Shown here: in pieces, positions 38,790-47,704 of the stretch
Layout of the letters: every line of letters starts with the position of its first letter
How positions within the stretch are numbered: position 1 is the stretch's first letter
Assembly: GCF_016482825.1 (NCBI RefSeq)
Contig: NZ_JAEMNV010000004.1
Span: 310,001-374,000 of the forward strand
From: Antrihabitans stalagmiti
GTDB lineage: Bacteria > Actinomycetota > Actinomycetes > Mycobacteriales > Mycobacteriaceae
Length of the DNA: 64,000 nucleotides
Reading direction: 5' to 3'
The notes under the pieces: model-generated
Seen by the model: the letters and a program-made list of their open reading frames with translations, nothing else
Database searches by the model: none
Told to the model about the DNA's origin: nothing
Position numbers and translations under genes: made by a program

Positions 38790-39425
38790 CTACGCAGCTG
38801 GAATGACCTGAACCAGGACGGTTTTGACGTTCGTCTGCAGAACGGTCGCAGCATCGTCGTCGCCTGCGAGGTGTGCGATCAGCGCCTGCTGAAACAGACC
38901 GTCGAACAGCGCGTACATGACCCGAGGGGAGACGACGGGTTCTGCGCCGAGTAGCTCGGCGTAGCGAGCCACGATGCGCCAGATCATGTTTTCGAGACTT
39001 TTGTCGATGTCTGCGACGTCGGCGCGAAAGGACTCCTCGAACATCGACTGCACCCGCAGGTCGTACCAGAGGCGGTGCATCGTTGCTTCTTCACGCAGCG
39101 TTGCGGCCATCGCGGCACCGAAGCCGGCCTCTAGTTCTTCGGGTGTTCGGGAATGGGCGACGACATCGTCGTAACGCGTGACGCAGCGTGCTTTGTAGAA
39201 CTTGACGCAATGCGTGATGAGGTCGACTTTGTCTCTGAAGTAGTAGTGCAGCACGCCGTGTGAAAACTCGGAATTCTGCGCTATCTCACGCAAACTTGTT
39301 CGCGCATAACCGAGTTCGGACAGGGTATGCAGCGCTGCCTCGGCAAGCTGATCGCGCCGTTCGGCGAACTTGTCGACCTGACGGCGCGAAATCCTGTCGG
39401 CATTTTTCTCGGCGACCGATGTCAC
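38790..39425 (-). CDS. TetR/AcrR-family transcriptional regulator
   Basis: 211 aa from GTG 39425, which has GGAGAG 8 bases upstream; longer frames cross the operator region. HTH: YARTSLREIAQNSEFSHGVLHYYF, the TetR recognition helix with HYYF. The C-terminal ligand domain is large and helical. Divergent from the SDR operon at 39653, with tandem operator-like repeats between them, so it most likely represses that catabolic operon and itself. Confidence 0.9.
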   Translation of the reverse strand: MTSVAEKNADRISRRQVDKFAERRDQLAEAALHTLSELGYARTSLREIAQNSEFSHGVLHYYFRDKVDLITHCVKFYKARCVTRYDDVVAHSRTPEELEAGFGAAMAATLREEATMHRLWYDLRVQSMFEESFRADVADIDKSLENMIWRIVARYAELLGAEPVVSPRVMYALFDGLFQQALIAHLAGDDDAATVLQTNVKTVLVQVIPAA

Positions 39426-39493
39426 TGCGTTGACTCTCCGTGCTTGCGTGCGCGGCACACTGTGCACCGCGTCGGGCAAGTGTACCGCCGCAC

Positions 39494-39556
39494 CTATGAC
39501 GTCTGTCCAGAAAAATCTTGACGACTGTCCAAAAAAGCCTTGACACTCGTCCAAAG
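39494..39556. promoter_or_regulatory. Three tandem operator-like repeats
   Basis: Three copies of an 18-base motif, consensus CTTGACgactGTCCAaA, start at 39494, 39517 and 39539, spaced 23 and 22 bases (about two helical turns). Each has GAC and GTC half-sites. They fill the space between the TetR gene and the divergent SDR gene. Copies two and three contain TTGAC, which could also serve as a -35 box. Probable binding sites for the TetR-type regulator. Confidence 0.6.
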
Positions 39557-39652
39557 TTCGAGAAGTCTGTGAGCTACATCACTTCGACGGCAACCCTCGA
39601 AACGGCGAGGTCAGCAGTCGGATTCGGCGAAATCACGGAGGCAGGGTTCTCG

Positions 39653-40456
39653 ATGAGTGTCTTTGATCTGAGCGGGCGCAAGGCGTTGGTAACCGGAGGC
39701 GCGCAAGGCCTCGGCGCGGGGATGGCAGAGGCGCTGGCACGCGCCGGTGCGGCGGTGATGATCGGCGACGTTCAGGAGGGCGCCGGCAAAGAGACCGCCG
39801 ATGCGATCGGAAAATCAGGGGCAACAACAGGTTTCGTCAAGTTGGACGTGACGAGTGACTCGGACTGGGAAGCTGCGGTCGCCGCAACTGTGCAAGAACT
39901 CGGCGGTCTGGACATCCTCGTCAACAACGCAGGCATCGAAATCTCGGCGTTGATCGTGGACATCGACCCCGACGACGTACGACGTATGTGCGAGGTGAAC
40001 ATTCTCGGCTCGTTGCTCGGTGTGAAACACGGCCTGCGAACGATGCGACCCGAAGGCGCAGCCGGTAAGGGTGGCTCGATCATCAACGTCTCTTCGGTCG
40101 CCGCAACAATCGCATTCCCCGCGATCGCCGGCTATTCGGCGACCAAGTCCGCCGTGGACCGAATGACGAAGGTCGCTGCCCAGGAATCGGGCAAACTCGG
40201 CTACGGCGTTCGCGTGAACTGCATCTATCCCGGCCTCGTCGCAACCGACATGGGCCTCGGATTGGCCTCGGACATGGCGAAACTCGGCCTGTGGCCCTCG
40301 CCTGAAGCCGCGGTCGGCGACGTCATCGGACTGACCCCGCTAGGGCGCCTGGGCGAGGTCGCAGACATGGCCGACGCGGTTGTCTTCCTCGCATCCGACG
40401 CAGCGCGGTTCGTCACCGGCATCGGACTGCCGGTCGACGGCGGCATGGGCATGTAA
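39653..40456 (+). CDS. Short-chain dehydrogenase/reductase (SDR)
   Basis: 267 aa from ATG 39653, with GGAGG further upstream than usual. NAD(P)-binding motif TGGAQGLGAG, NNAG, catalytic Ser in INVSSVAA, and YxxxK as YSATK. The C terminus GIGLPVDGGMGM is typical of classical SDRs that act on hydroxy- or keto-lipids. First gene of a three-gene set with a saccharopine-dehydrogenase-like protein and an acyl-CoA synthetase. Confidence 0.9.
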   Translation: MSVFDLSGRKALVTGGAQGLGAGMAEALARAGAAVMIGDVQEGAGKETADAIGKSGATTGFVKLDVTSDSDWEAAVAATVQELGGLDILVNNAGIEISALIVDIDPDDVRRMCEVNILGSLLGVKHGLRTMRPEGAAGKGGSIINVSSVAATIAFPAIAGYSATKSAVDRMTKVAAQESGKLGYGVRVNCIYPGLVATDMGLGLASDMAKLGLWPSPEAAVGDVIGLTPLGRLGEVADMADAVVFLASDAARFVTGIGLPVDGGMGM

Positions 40457-40509
40457 CCGAACTCTCTGCACTGCAACCCACTTCAACGTCGAAGAAAGGC
40501 ACCACACCC

Positions 40510-41634
40510 ATGAGCACAACCAAGCCCGTCGTCGTCTACGGCGTGTCCGGTTACACCGGCCGACTCGTCTGTGAGTATCTGCGGGAGTTCAACGTTCCGT
40601 TTATCGCAGCAGGCCGCGACAAGGGCCGCATTCAAGAAGTCCTCGACAAGGTCCCCGGCATCGACGATGTCGAGCACGAGGTCGTCGAGGTCGAGAACAC
40701 CGTCGAGGCGCTCACCGAATTGTTCACGGGCGCAAAAGTAGTCAGCAACATGGTCGGACCGTTCATCAAGTACGGACCCATCGTTGCCGAGGCCGCGCTC
40801 GCCGCCGGTTGCCACTACCTGGACACAACCGGTGAGCAGGACTGGCTGATGGAAGCCAAGACCAAGTACGGACCCGCGTACGCCGAGAAAGGTCTGGTGA
40901 TCGCGCCGAGCATCGCGCAGATGTACACGACCGGGGAGATCGCCGCGAACATCGCACTCGAGACCCCAGGGCTGGACACCCTCGACATTCTGGTGCTGTG
41001 GAAAGGCTTTCCGACCTACGCCTCGACGCAGACGATCTTCACGATCCTCAAGGCCGACTGGTTCTACCTCGAGCAGAACCAGTACGCGAAGTGGGATTCG
41101 AGTGCGAGCGCCGAGGTCGTCGTACCCGGCCAGCACGAGACGGCGCTTGCGCTGCCGTGGGGCGGAACGTGTCATCCCGTGTGGTTCAAAGACGATCCGC
41201 GCGTGGCGAATTGCAAGGCCATGGGTGGCGTCTTCAATCGTGCTGTGATGGAAGGTGTCGTGCAGACGGCCAAGATGGTCGAGGAGCAGATCAAGACGCT
41301 GCCGACGGTCGAGGAGCAGGAAGCCGCACTCGCCGAGATTGCGGGCTCCGTCCAGGCCGGTATGCCACCGCGCGAGAATCCGCGTATCAACATCTCACTC
41401 GACTCGGTATATGCGACAGGCCCACTCGGCCGCGCGCACGTCGTGATCCACGGCAATCAGAACTACAAGCAAACCGGACTGCTGCAGGCGTACTCGGCCT
41501 ACTCGCTGCTGCAGCAGCCGCCGAAGCGAGCAGGTTTCGCATCGGGTTGCCAAGCCTTCGGCCATCGTGAATTGCTCGGTGTACTACGCAGTTTCGGTCT
41601 GGTCCTCGAGCCGGTAGTCACCCGCAACGCCTAA
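40510..41634 (+). CDS. Saccharopine-dehydrogenase-like NAD(P)-binding protein (DUF5938-type)
   Basis: 374 aa. The N-terminal Rossmann motif VYGVSGYTGRLVCEYL is of the saccharopine dehydrogenase/trans-acting enoyl reductase type. VSNMVGPFIKYGPIVAEAAL and CHYLDTTGEQDWL follow, as in that superfamily. The C-terminal half (HVVIHGNQNYKQTGLLQAYS) matches my memory of DUF5938. Lysine metabolism is unlikely given the SDR and acyl-CoA-synthetase neighbours; a role on lipids is more plausible. Confidence 0.75.
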   Translation: MSTTKPVVVYGVSGYTGRLVCEYLREFNVPFIAAGRDKGRIQEVLDKVPGIDDVEHEVVEVENTVEALTELFTGAKVVSNMVGPFIKYGPIVAEAALAAGCHYLDTTGEQDWLMEAKTKYGPAYAEKGLVIAPSIAQMYTTGEIAANIALETPGLDTLDILVLWKGFPTYASTQTIFTILKADWFYLEQNQYAKWDSSASAEVVVPGQHETALALPWGGTCHPVWFKDDPRVANCKAMGGVFNRAVMEGVVQTAKMVEEQIKTLPTVEEQEAALAEIAGSVQAGMPPRENPRINISLDSVYATGPLGRAHVVIHGNQNYKQTGLLQAYSAYSLLQQPPKRAGFASGCQAFGHRELLGVLRSFGLVLEPVVTRNA

Positions 41635-41639
41635 CACTC

Positions 41640-41679
41640 GTGCGTCCTTTTGGAGGTCAGGACCTCCGAAAGGACGCAC
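41640..41679. repeat. Palindromic repeat, copy E (covarying version)
   Basis: Arms GTGCGTCCTTTTGGAGGT (41640-41657) and its partner (41662-41679) with one G-U pair. Relative to the common form, GTGAGTCTTTT has become GTGCGTCCTTT, and the opposite arm has changed to match. It lies between tandem genes, 18 bases before the acyl-CoA synthetase ATG. No second hairpin is present. Confidence 0.85.
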
Positions 41680-41697
41680 AGGGACGGAGTTTCCGAC

Positions 41698-43227
41698 ATG
41701 CGTTTGACCGACTATCTCGACAAGGGTGCGTCGCTTGGAACGGCAGCACCATGCCTGACCATGGGCGATCGGTCCTACACCTACGGTGCCATCGTCAGTC
41801 AGAGCCACCGAATTGCCTTGGCGCTGAACCGGTCCGGCGTGCAGCCGGGTGACAAGGTTGCGATCCTGTCGGCCAACGACCCGACGGCGTTCACCTGCGT
41901 TTTCGGCATCAGTCGAGCAGGTGCGGTGTGGTGTCCTGTCAACCCGCGCAACGAAGCAGCCGAAAACCGCGATCTGCTGGACCTTTTCGACTGCAGATGC
42001 CTCATCTACCAGAGCTCGTTCCAAGCGCTTGTCGATCGCATCAAGCCGGAGCTACCGACGCTGACAACCCTCGTCTGCCTCGACGGACCAGCAGACGGCG
42101 CGTCGTCCTTCGAGGAGTGGATCGGTGAATCATCGACTGCTGATGCGGAATTCGGCCCGATCGACGACGTAGCCATGTTGGTCGGTACCGGTGGCACGAC
42201 GGGCAAGCCGAAAGGTGTGATGCTGACCGGTCGCAACATCGAGACGATGTCTGCGCTGACACTGATGGGCTATCCGTTCGACGGCAGGCCGGTCTACCTC
42301 GCGCTGGCACCGCTGACGCACGCTGCGGGCGTACTCTGCTTCCCGATTCTCGCACTGGGTGGGCAGGTCGTGATCATGCCCAAACCCGATCTGCCACAAT
42401 TTCTTTCGCTTGTCGAGCAGAAGCGGGTGACGCACACGTTCCTGCCGCCGACGCTGATCTATATGTTGCTCGAACACCCGGCGTTGGCTACAACGAATCT
42501 CGAATCGCTGCAATGCTTCTGGTACGGCGCCGCACCGATGTCGCCGACGCGTCTCGAAGAAGCGCTCGGCCGGTTCGGTCCGGTGATGGCGCAACTGTTC
42601 GGCCAGAGCGAGGCGCCGATGATGATCTCGATGCTGCCACCGAAAGACCATTTCAATACCGATGGCACGGTGGCACGTGCCCGGTTGGCGTCGGCGGGTC
42701 GGCCTGCACCGCTGGTGACCGTTGCCATCATGGATGCCAACGGCACGCTGCTGCCGTCCGGTGAACGTGGCGAGGTGGTCGTCCGCAGTTCGCTCGTCAT
42801 GGCCGGCTACTACAAAAATCCGGAGGCGACGGCCGAGGCCGCCAAGTTCGGCTGGCACCACACCGGCGATATCGGCTATCTCGACGACGACAACTTCCTG
42901 TTCATCGTCGACCGCGCCAAAGACATGATCATCACCGGCGGATTCAACGTCTACTCGGTCGAAGTCGAGCAGGCTCTGCTGGAGCATCCCGATATCCAGG
43001 ACTGCGGCGTGATCGGGTTGCCCGACGACAAGTGGGGCGAACGAGTGGTCGCCGTCGTCCAACCGCACGCGGGTCGGACGGTCGACGAAGGTGAGGTCAT
43101 TGCATTTGTGAAGGCGCGAATCGGCAGCGTCAAAGCACCCAAAGCAGTGCTGATCTGGCCGGATCTACCGAGGTCGAAGGTCGGGAAAGTGCTGAAGAAC
43201 GAGATCAAGGGTCAGCTGACGGGTTGA
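41698..43227 (+). CDS. Acyl-CoA synthetase (AMP-binding, ANL superfamily)
   Basis: 509 aa from ATG 41698 with GGAG upstream. P-loop TGGTTGKPKGVML, the A5 block FGQSEAPM, A7 YKNPEATAEA with HHTGDIGY, and the hinge DMIITGGFNVYSVEVEQAL. The catalytic Lys is in RSKVGKVLKNE. It forms an acyl-adenylate and then the CoA thioester; the chain type cannot be read. Third gene of the SDR cluster, consistent with activation of an acid for beta-oxidation. Confidence 0.9.
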   Translation: MRLTDYLDKGASLGTAAPCLTMGDRSYTYGAIVSQSHRIALALNRSGVQPGDKVAILSANDPTAFTCVFGISRAGAVWCPVNPRNEAAENRDLLDLFDCRCLIYQSSFQALVDRIKPELPTLTTLVCLDGPADGASSFEEWIGESSTADAEFGPIDDVAMLVGTGGTTGKPKGVMLTGRNIETMSALTLMGYPFDGRPVYLALAPLTHAAGVLCFPILALGGQVVIMPKPDLPQFLSLVEQKRVTHTFLPPTLIYMLLEHPALATTNLESLQCFWYGAAPMSPTRLEEALGRFGPVMAQLFGQSEAPMMISMLPPKDHFNTDGTVARARLASAGRPAPLVTVAIMDANGTLLPSGERGEVVVRSSLVMAGYYKNPEATAEAAKFGWHHTGDIGYLDDDNFLFIVDRAKDMIITGGFNVYSVEVEQALLEHPDIQDCGVIGLPDDKWGERVVAVVQPHAGRTVDEGEVIAFVKARIGSVKAPKAVLIWPDLPRSKVGKVLKNEIKGQLTG

Positions 43228-43260
43228 CCCCGCCCTAACGTCGTAGTTTCCACTGGACGT

Positions 43261-44502
43261 ATGAAAATCGTCCCCGTTGCATATCTCTCGTCGTACCTAC
43301 TGTCGCTGCTCGGCAACTCGATAGCAGCGGTCGCATTGCCGTTGATCGTCTTGCAGGTCACCGGCAGTGCGCTCAGTGCAGGCATCGTCGCCGCGGCAAC
43401 CGCCGTCCCAGCCGTTCTGGCCGGGTTGTTCATGGGTGTTGTGATCGACCGGATCAACCGACGAACGTCGTCGGTGGTCACGGATCTGGTCTCGGCCGCC
43501 TCGGTTGCCGCGCTACCCGTGATCGACATGATCACCGGTCTGAGCGTCGGCTGGTTCGTTTTGTTCGGGATCGTCGGGTCACTCGGGGATGTGCCCGGTA
43601 TGACTGCTCGGGACGCGCTGCTGCCCGCGATCGTGCGGCACGGCTCGATCGCCTCCGAGCGACTTGTCGGCATCAGAGAAAGTCTCGGTGCGGGTGCGTT
43701 GCTAATCGGACCTGCGGCGGCGGGCACCTTGATGGTCGTTTTCGACGGATCGACGCTGCTGTGGATCACGGCAACGACGTCGCTGGTCGCGGCGCTACTC
43801 ACTCTGTTGATCCCGCACTCCGTCGGGCAGATCGCAGAAATCCCTGCGAACGCGAGCAACTCCTGGACGCAGCTTCGAGACGGTTGGCGAGTGCTGTTGA
43901 GTAGCCGATTCCTGGTCGCGACGACGATGCTCAGCGTCGCGTCGATGGTCGTGCTGGCTGCGCTGCAAGGACTGATCCTGCCGGTCTATTTCACGCTCGA
44001 GGATCAGCCGGGCCGACTCGGCTTCGTCCTCACCGCTCTTGCTGCGGGAATGCTTGTCGGCGGCGCGATCTATGCGATTTGCGGTGCACGCATCGGTCGA
44101 CGGACATCGTTCGTCGCTGGACTTTCGGGGACAACTCTCGGGTTTGCCTTGATCGCGACGTTGTCCTCGACCTGGGTAGTTTTCGGTGGGGCCTTTGTGG
44201 TCGGGCTGGCAAGTGGGTTGTTCGGCAGCCTGCTCGGAGTCCTTATGATCGAACGGATCCCAGAGGACATGAAGGGTCGCATCATGGGGACGCAAAACGC
44301 GGTGCTGACCATAGCCCCGTCGATCGGAATCCTCGGTGCCGCCCTGCTCACCCAGTACGGCAGCGTGAAGGTCGCCGCGATTGTGCTCCCCGGTGTGTGG
44401 CTCCTCGCGATGGCCGTCTTTACCAGGTCGCTGCTGGGTAATCTGGAACCCGAAAACGACCAGACGACCAACGACAAGACGGCGGTGGCCATCGATGCGT
44501 AG
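43261..44502 (+). CDS. MFS transporter
   Basis: 413 aa with twelve predicted helices. N terminus SYLLSLLGNSIAAVALPLIV and the loop 2-3 motif GVVIDRINRRTSS are typical of the MFS_3/enterobactin-exporter-like group. LGARDALLPA-type features appear as MTARDALLPAIV. The MerR gene overlaps its end by 8 bases, so regulator and efflux pump are one unit. Probably drug or metabolite export. Confidence 0.88.
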   Translation: MKIVPVAYLSSYLLSLLGNSIAAVALPLIVLQVTGSALSAGIVAAATAVPAVLAGLFMGVVIDRINRRTSSVVTDLVSAASVAALPVIDMITGLSVGWFVLFGIVGSLGDVPGMTARDALLPAIVRHGSIASERLVGIRESLGAGALLIGPAAAGTLMVVFDGSTLLWITATTSLVAALLTLLIPHSVGQIAEIPANASNSWTQLRDGWRVLLSSRFLVATTMLSVASMVVLAALQGLILPVYFTLEDQPGRLGFVLTALAAGMLVGGAIYAICGARIGRRTSFVAGLSGTTLGFALIATLSSTWVVFGGAFVVGLASGLFGSLLGVLMIERIPEDMKGRIMGTQNAVLTIAPSIGILGAALLTQYGSVKVAAIVLPGVWLLAMAVFTRSLLGNLEPENDQTTNDKTAVAIDA

Positions 44503-45268
44503 CAGCGAAGTGGCCAACCTTGCCGGGGTCACCGTACGGGCGCTTCGCCACTACCACCAGGTCGGCGTGCTCGAGGAGCCCGAGCGCGGCAGCAACGGCT
44601 ATCGCAGCTACGACGTGCACGACCTCGTCCGCGTATTGCGCATCAAACGGCTTGCGTCCCTTGGGATATCGCTCGATCGGATGTCCGAACTTCTCGACGA
44701 CACCGAGGATGCATCGTCGTTGCTCGACGAACTGGACCTGGAGTTGGCTGGACAGATCGACCGGCTGACGAAGCAGCGGGAGGTCATCGCTCAACTGCGT
44801 GACCACAACGCGGCGCCAGACCTGCCGCCCGAGCTTGCTCGATTCGCAGGCCCGTTCTCTGCGGCCTTTGCCAACGCCGGACTGTCCCCGGACTTGGCGA
44901 AAAGCGACCGGCTGCACTCGGTGTTGCTCGCCCATCTGGCCGGGGAGGACGCGATGCCGTATTTGACGAGCTTCTACGAATGGCTGAGCGATCCCGAGCG
45001 ACTCCCGGCAGTAACCACGTTCGCTGAACGCTTCGGAGAGCTCGGCCCCGACAGCACCGACGACGACATAGCCGCAGCTGTCGATTTTGCCGTCGAGGCA
45101 TTCGGATCCGTGGTCGGCGAGGGGTTCGTCGCCGATCTGAACCGCACGTTGGGAGGGTCTGCCGACCTGCTCGGCGACTACACCTTCGACCTGGTCAATG
45201 ATCAGCAGCGGCAGGCACTCGAGCGATTCGACGCCGCGTCTCGCGCCAAGGCCTCCAGGAACGAGTAA
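44495..45268 (+). CDS. MerR-family transcriptional regulator
   Basis: 257 aa from ATG 44495. HTH SSEVANLAGVTVRALRHYHQ and the NGYRSYDVHDLVRVL wing are classical MerR, with a dimerisation helix to about 105. The C-terminal ~150 residues are TipAS/unknown-type, without metal-binding Cys. Start overlaps the MFS stop by 8 bases; it probably senses the pump's substrate. Confidence 0.88.
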   Translation: MRSSEVANLAGVTVRALRHYHQVGVLEEPERGSNGYRSYDVHDLVRVLRIKRLASLGISLDRMSELLDDTEDASSLLDELDLELAGQIDRLTKQREVIAQLRDHNAAPDLPPELARFAGPFSAAFANAGLSPDLAKSDRLHSVLLAHLAGEDAMPYLTSFYEWLSDPERLPAVTTFAERFGELGPDSTDDDIAAAVDFAVEAFGSVVGEGFVADLNRTLGGSADLLGDYTFDLVNDQQRQALERFDAASRAKASRNE

Positions 45269-45269
45269 A

Positions 45270-45299
45270 GCCCTGACCCGCATCTCTGCGGATCAGGGC
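45270..45299. terminator. Bidirectional terminator-like stem-loop
   Basis: GCCCTGACCCGCA and TGCGGATCAGGGC form a 13-bp stem with one G-T pair around TCTC, directly after the MerR stop. On the minus strand it lies 24 bases after the tRNA-Pro and is followed by TTTACT. Likely serves both the MerR mRNA and the tRNA transcript. Confidence 0.75.
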
Positions 45300-45323
45300 C
45301 TACCTTGTGTCTCAACCAACACG

Positions 45324-45397
<74 letters not shown>

Positions 45398-45417
45398 TGT
45401 TTGCAACCTGCGTCAGC

Positions 45418-46680
45418 TTACAGCAGTTGGTGATTAGGACGTAAATCGCCAGCTCGCGGCTGTTTTCGGCGTAATGCGAGCACCGGTAGCCAGGCAAGCA
45501 GGGCCACGACGACCAGCGTCGTGAGCCAGGGCAGTCGCCACCACCAGCGGATTCCGACGTCTTGATCCGGCTGCGGCGCAACACCCCAAGGACGCGCCGT
45601 CGCCGACCACACCAGAAACGCGTCGCCGATCGGGAGCAGGCCGAATGCGTATCTCTTGGTATCGAGTCCGCTCACTGGAACGCCGAGCAACTCCGCCTCG
45701 GATGCGAGTGCAGCAGCAAGGTCGCCGTCGCCGTTGACTCGCGCCGCGCCGAGTGTGACCGCCGTGGCGGACAAACTGATTCCGAGTACGAGGGGTCCGG
45801 AGTCGACATCGCCGACGCCGTCGGTGCCGTGCGGGTATTCGCGAATCGCCGGACCGAACCCGAGCGGGTAGGCAAGAAACCGAGCACGAAATCCCGCGTA
45901 CTGCTCCCGCGCGAACGCAGGATCGATCTCGACAAGAAATCGGTGGATCACGCTCTGCGACGTAGCACGCGCGCCTTCGATGGGTCGACCGTCGATTGGG
46001 TCGACACGGTGCGGCAGCAGACCCGTCGCGGGGTCGAGGCGCTCCCGAACCCCATCGAGCCAGCGCGCGATCGTGTCGCCGAAACGTGGTTGAACGAGTT
46101 GGTCGTGCAACGCCAACGACGCGATCGCCACCGTCGAGTCGACCGGCCAGGCCTGACCCGGATAGGCCTGCAGAAACGGCGTCGCAGCGGCGTCGAAGGC
46201 GGCAGCGAGGTCGGCGCTCGTCTGCTCGTAGCGAGCGGCTTCACCTGCGTTGACGTCGGGTTGTAAAGCGATGATTCCGCCGCGAAGCCAGTTCGTCCAA
46301 CCCGCGTAGAAGACGCCGTATTCAGGAACCAGCCCGGCGCTGAAAGGCGCTGTGCCATAGCTGGATTCGATGCGAGACAACGCCCAGCGAGCTTCCTTCA
46401 CTGCCGCGTCGGCGCGAGCTGTATCCGTCAGCCCGACCTGCACCCACGCCATCCCGTACAGCGCGTTGGCGAACAGATAGCCCTCGGGAAACTGTTGCTG
46501 CGCATCATGATCCGTGCCGCCGTCCAACGCCGACCGGACGAACTCGAGTTGCTTCTCAGCAGCACCGGGGAGTTCGTTCGTGCTCGCGGTCGGCAGCAGA
46601 AAACGGATCGAGGCGAGCAGGCACAACAAGCTGACGACAATTGCGCACGCCGCGAGAACTACCCGAACAAAACGGGTCAG
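45418..46680 (-). CDS. Membrane-anchored protein of unknown function, probable CTG start
   Basis: 420 aa if started at CTG 46680. That codon overlaps the upstream stop as CTGA, the same geometry as the ATGA overlaps elsewhere here. The nearest other start (TTG 46629) would cut through the N-terminal membrane segment LTRFVRVVLAACAIVVSLLC. A soluble ~330-residue helical domain follows (WLRGGIIALQPD; PGQAWPVDSTVAIASLAL; SGPLVLGISLSATAV), then a C-terminal helix LTTLVVVALLAWLPVLAL. The soluble part may be an (alpha/alpha)6 barrel related to linalool dehydratase-isomerase, a weak inference. Confidence 0.65.
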   Translation of the reverse strand: MTRFVRVVLAACAIVVSLLCLLASIRFLLPTASTNELPGAAEKQLEFVRSALDGGTDHDAQQQFPEGYLFANALYGMAWVQVGLTDTARADAAVKEARWALSRIESSYGTAPFSAGLVPEYGVFYAGWTNWLRGGIIALQPDVNAGEAARYEQTSADLAAAFDAAATPFLQAYPGQAWPVDSTVAIASLALHDQLVQPRFGDTIARWLDGVRERLDPATGLLPHRVDPIDGRPIEGARATSQSVIHRFLVEIDPAFAREQYAGFRARFLAYPLGFGPAIREYPHGTDGVGDVDSGPLVLGISLSATAVTLGAARVNGDGDLAAALASEAELLGVPVSGLDTKRYAFGLLPIGDAFLVWSATARPWGVAPQPDQDVGIRWWWRLPWLTTLVVVALLAWLPVLALRRKQPRAGDLRPNHQLL

Positions 46681-47636
46681 CTCACCACTGCTTCCGACGT
46701 CGACGCGCCGTGATTCGTTCCGGAATCAGCCTTGCGCGGCGGTGCGGGAATCAGCGTCAGCAGCGTCGCTTCCGGACGGCAGCAGAACCGTGCAGGCGCC
46801 CACGGCGACGTGCCGATACCGGCCGACACGTGCAGTTGCGTGTGCGCACCCCACTTCGACGGACCCTTGACGCGGGAACGATCGATGTTGCAATTGGTGA
46901 CGATCGCGCCGTAGAACGGCAGGCACAGTTGGCCGCCGTGAGTGTGGCCTGCGAGGACGAGGTCGTAACCGTCGTGTGCGAACTGGTCGAGGACGCGCGG
47001 CTCGGGGGAGTGCGTCAGGCCGAGACGTAGGTCGGCAAGCGGGTTGGGCACACCGGCCACCGTGTCGTAGCGGTCGCGCTTCAGATGCGGATCGTCTACG
47101 CCGGCACTGGCGATCCGCACACCCGCAACCTCGAGCTCGCGGCGGACATGCGTGACATCGAGCCAGCCACGCTCGGTGAACGCGGCCCGCAGGTCCTTCC
47201 ACGGCAACGGATCGCCGAGGACCCGCTTGTGATCCTTCTTGAAGTACTTGAGCGGGTTCTTCGGGACCGGCGCAAAGTAGTCGTTGCTACCGAAGACGAA
47301 AAGTCCAGGACGAGCGAGCAACCCGCCGAGCGCCTGCACCACAGCGGGAACTGCCTTCGGGTGCGACAGATTGTCGCCGGTGTTGACGACTAGGTCGGGT
47401 TCGAGCCTGTCGAGTTCGCGCAGCCAGTTCTGTTTGAGGCGCTGCCCCGGCGTCATGTGCAGGTCGCTGATGTGCAGCACCCGAATCGTCGATGCACCGG
47501 GTTCGAGCACCGGCATCGTTGTTTCGCGGAGCGTGAATGCGTTGCGCTCGATGAGCGAGGCATATCCGATACCGAGGACGGCAGCGCCAGCTGCCCCTCC
47601 GGCGGCGCGCGTTAGGACCTTCCGGGTGTCAGACAC
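46677..47636 (-). CDS. Metallophosphoesterase (YkuE/Rv3683-like)
   Basis: 319 aa. One N-terminal membrane or signal segment (AAGGAAGAAVLGIGYAS) is followed by the calcineurin-like metal motifs HISDLHM, NTGDNL, GSNDYF and AGHTHGGQ. Outside-facing, tethered enzymes of this family hydrolyse phosphoesters in the envelope; the substrate here is unknown. Its mycobacterial counterpart also sits beside ponA2, suggesting an envelope-related role. Confidence 0.88.
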   Translation of the reverse strand: MSDTRKVLTRAAGGAAGAAVLGIGYASLIERNAFTLRETTMPVLEPGASTIRVLHISDLHMTPGQRLKQNWLRELDRLEPDLVVNTGDNLSHPKAVPAVVQALGGLLARPGLFVFGSNDYFAPVPKNPLKYFKKDHKRVLGDPLPWKDLRAAFTERGWLDVTHVRRELEVAGVRIASAGVDDPHLKRDRYDTVAGVPNPLADLRLGLTHSPEPRVLDQFAHDGYDLVLAGHTHGGQLCLPFYGAIVTNCNIDRSRVKGPSKWGAHTQLHVSAGIGTSPWAPARFCCRPEATLLTLIPAPPRKADSGTNHGASTSEAVVS

Positions 47637-47704
47637 CGTACAAGGATAATTGACGCGCGAAATCCGCGAGCGATTGTAGATACCGGACGCGTAGCGTTGC
47701 GCCC

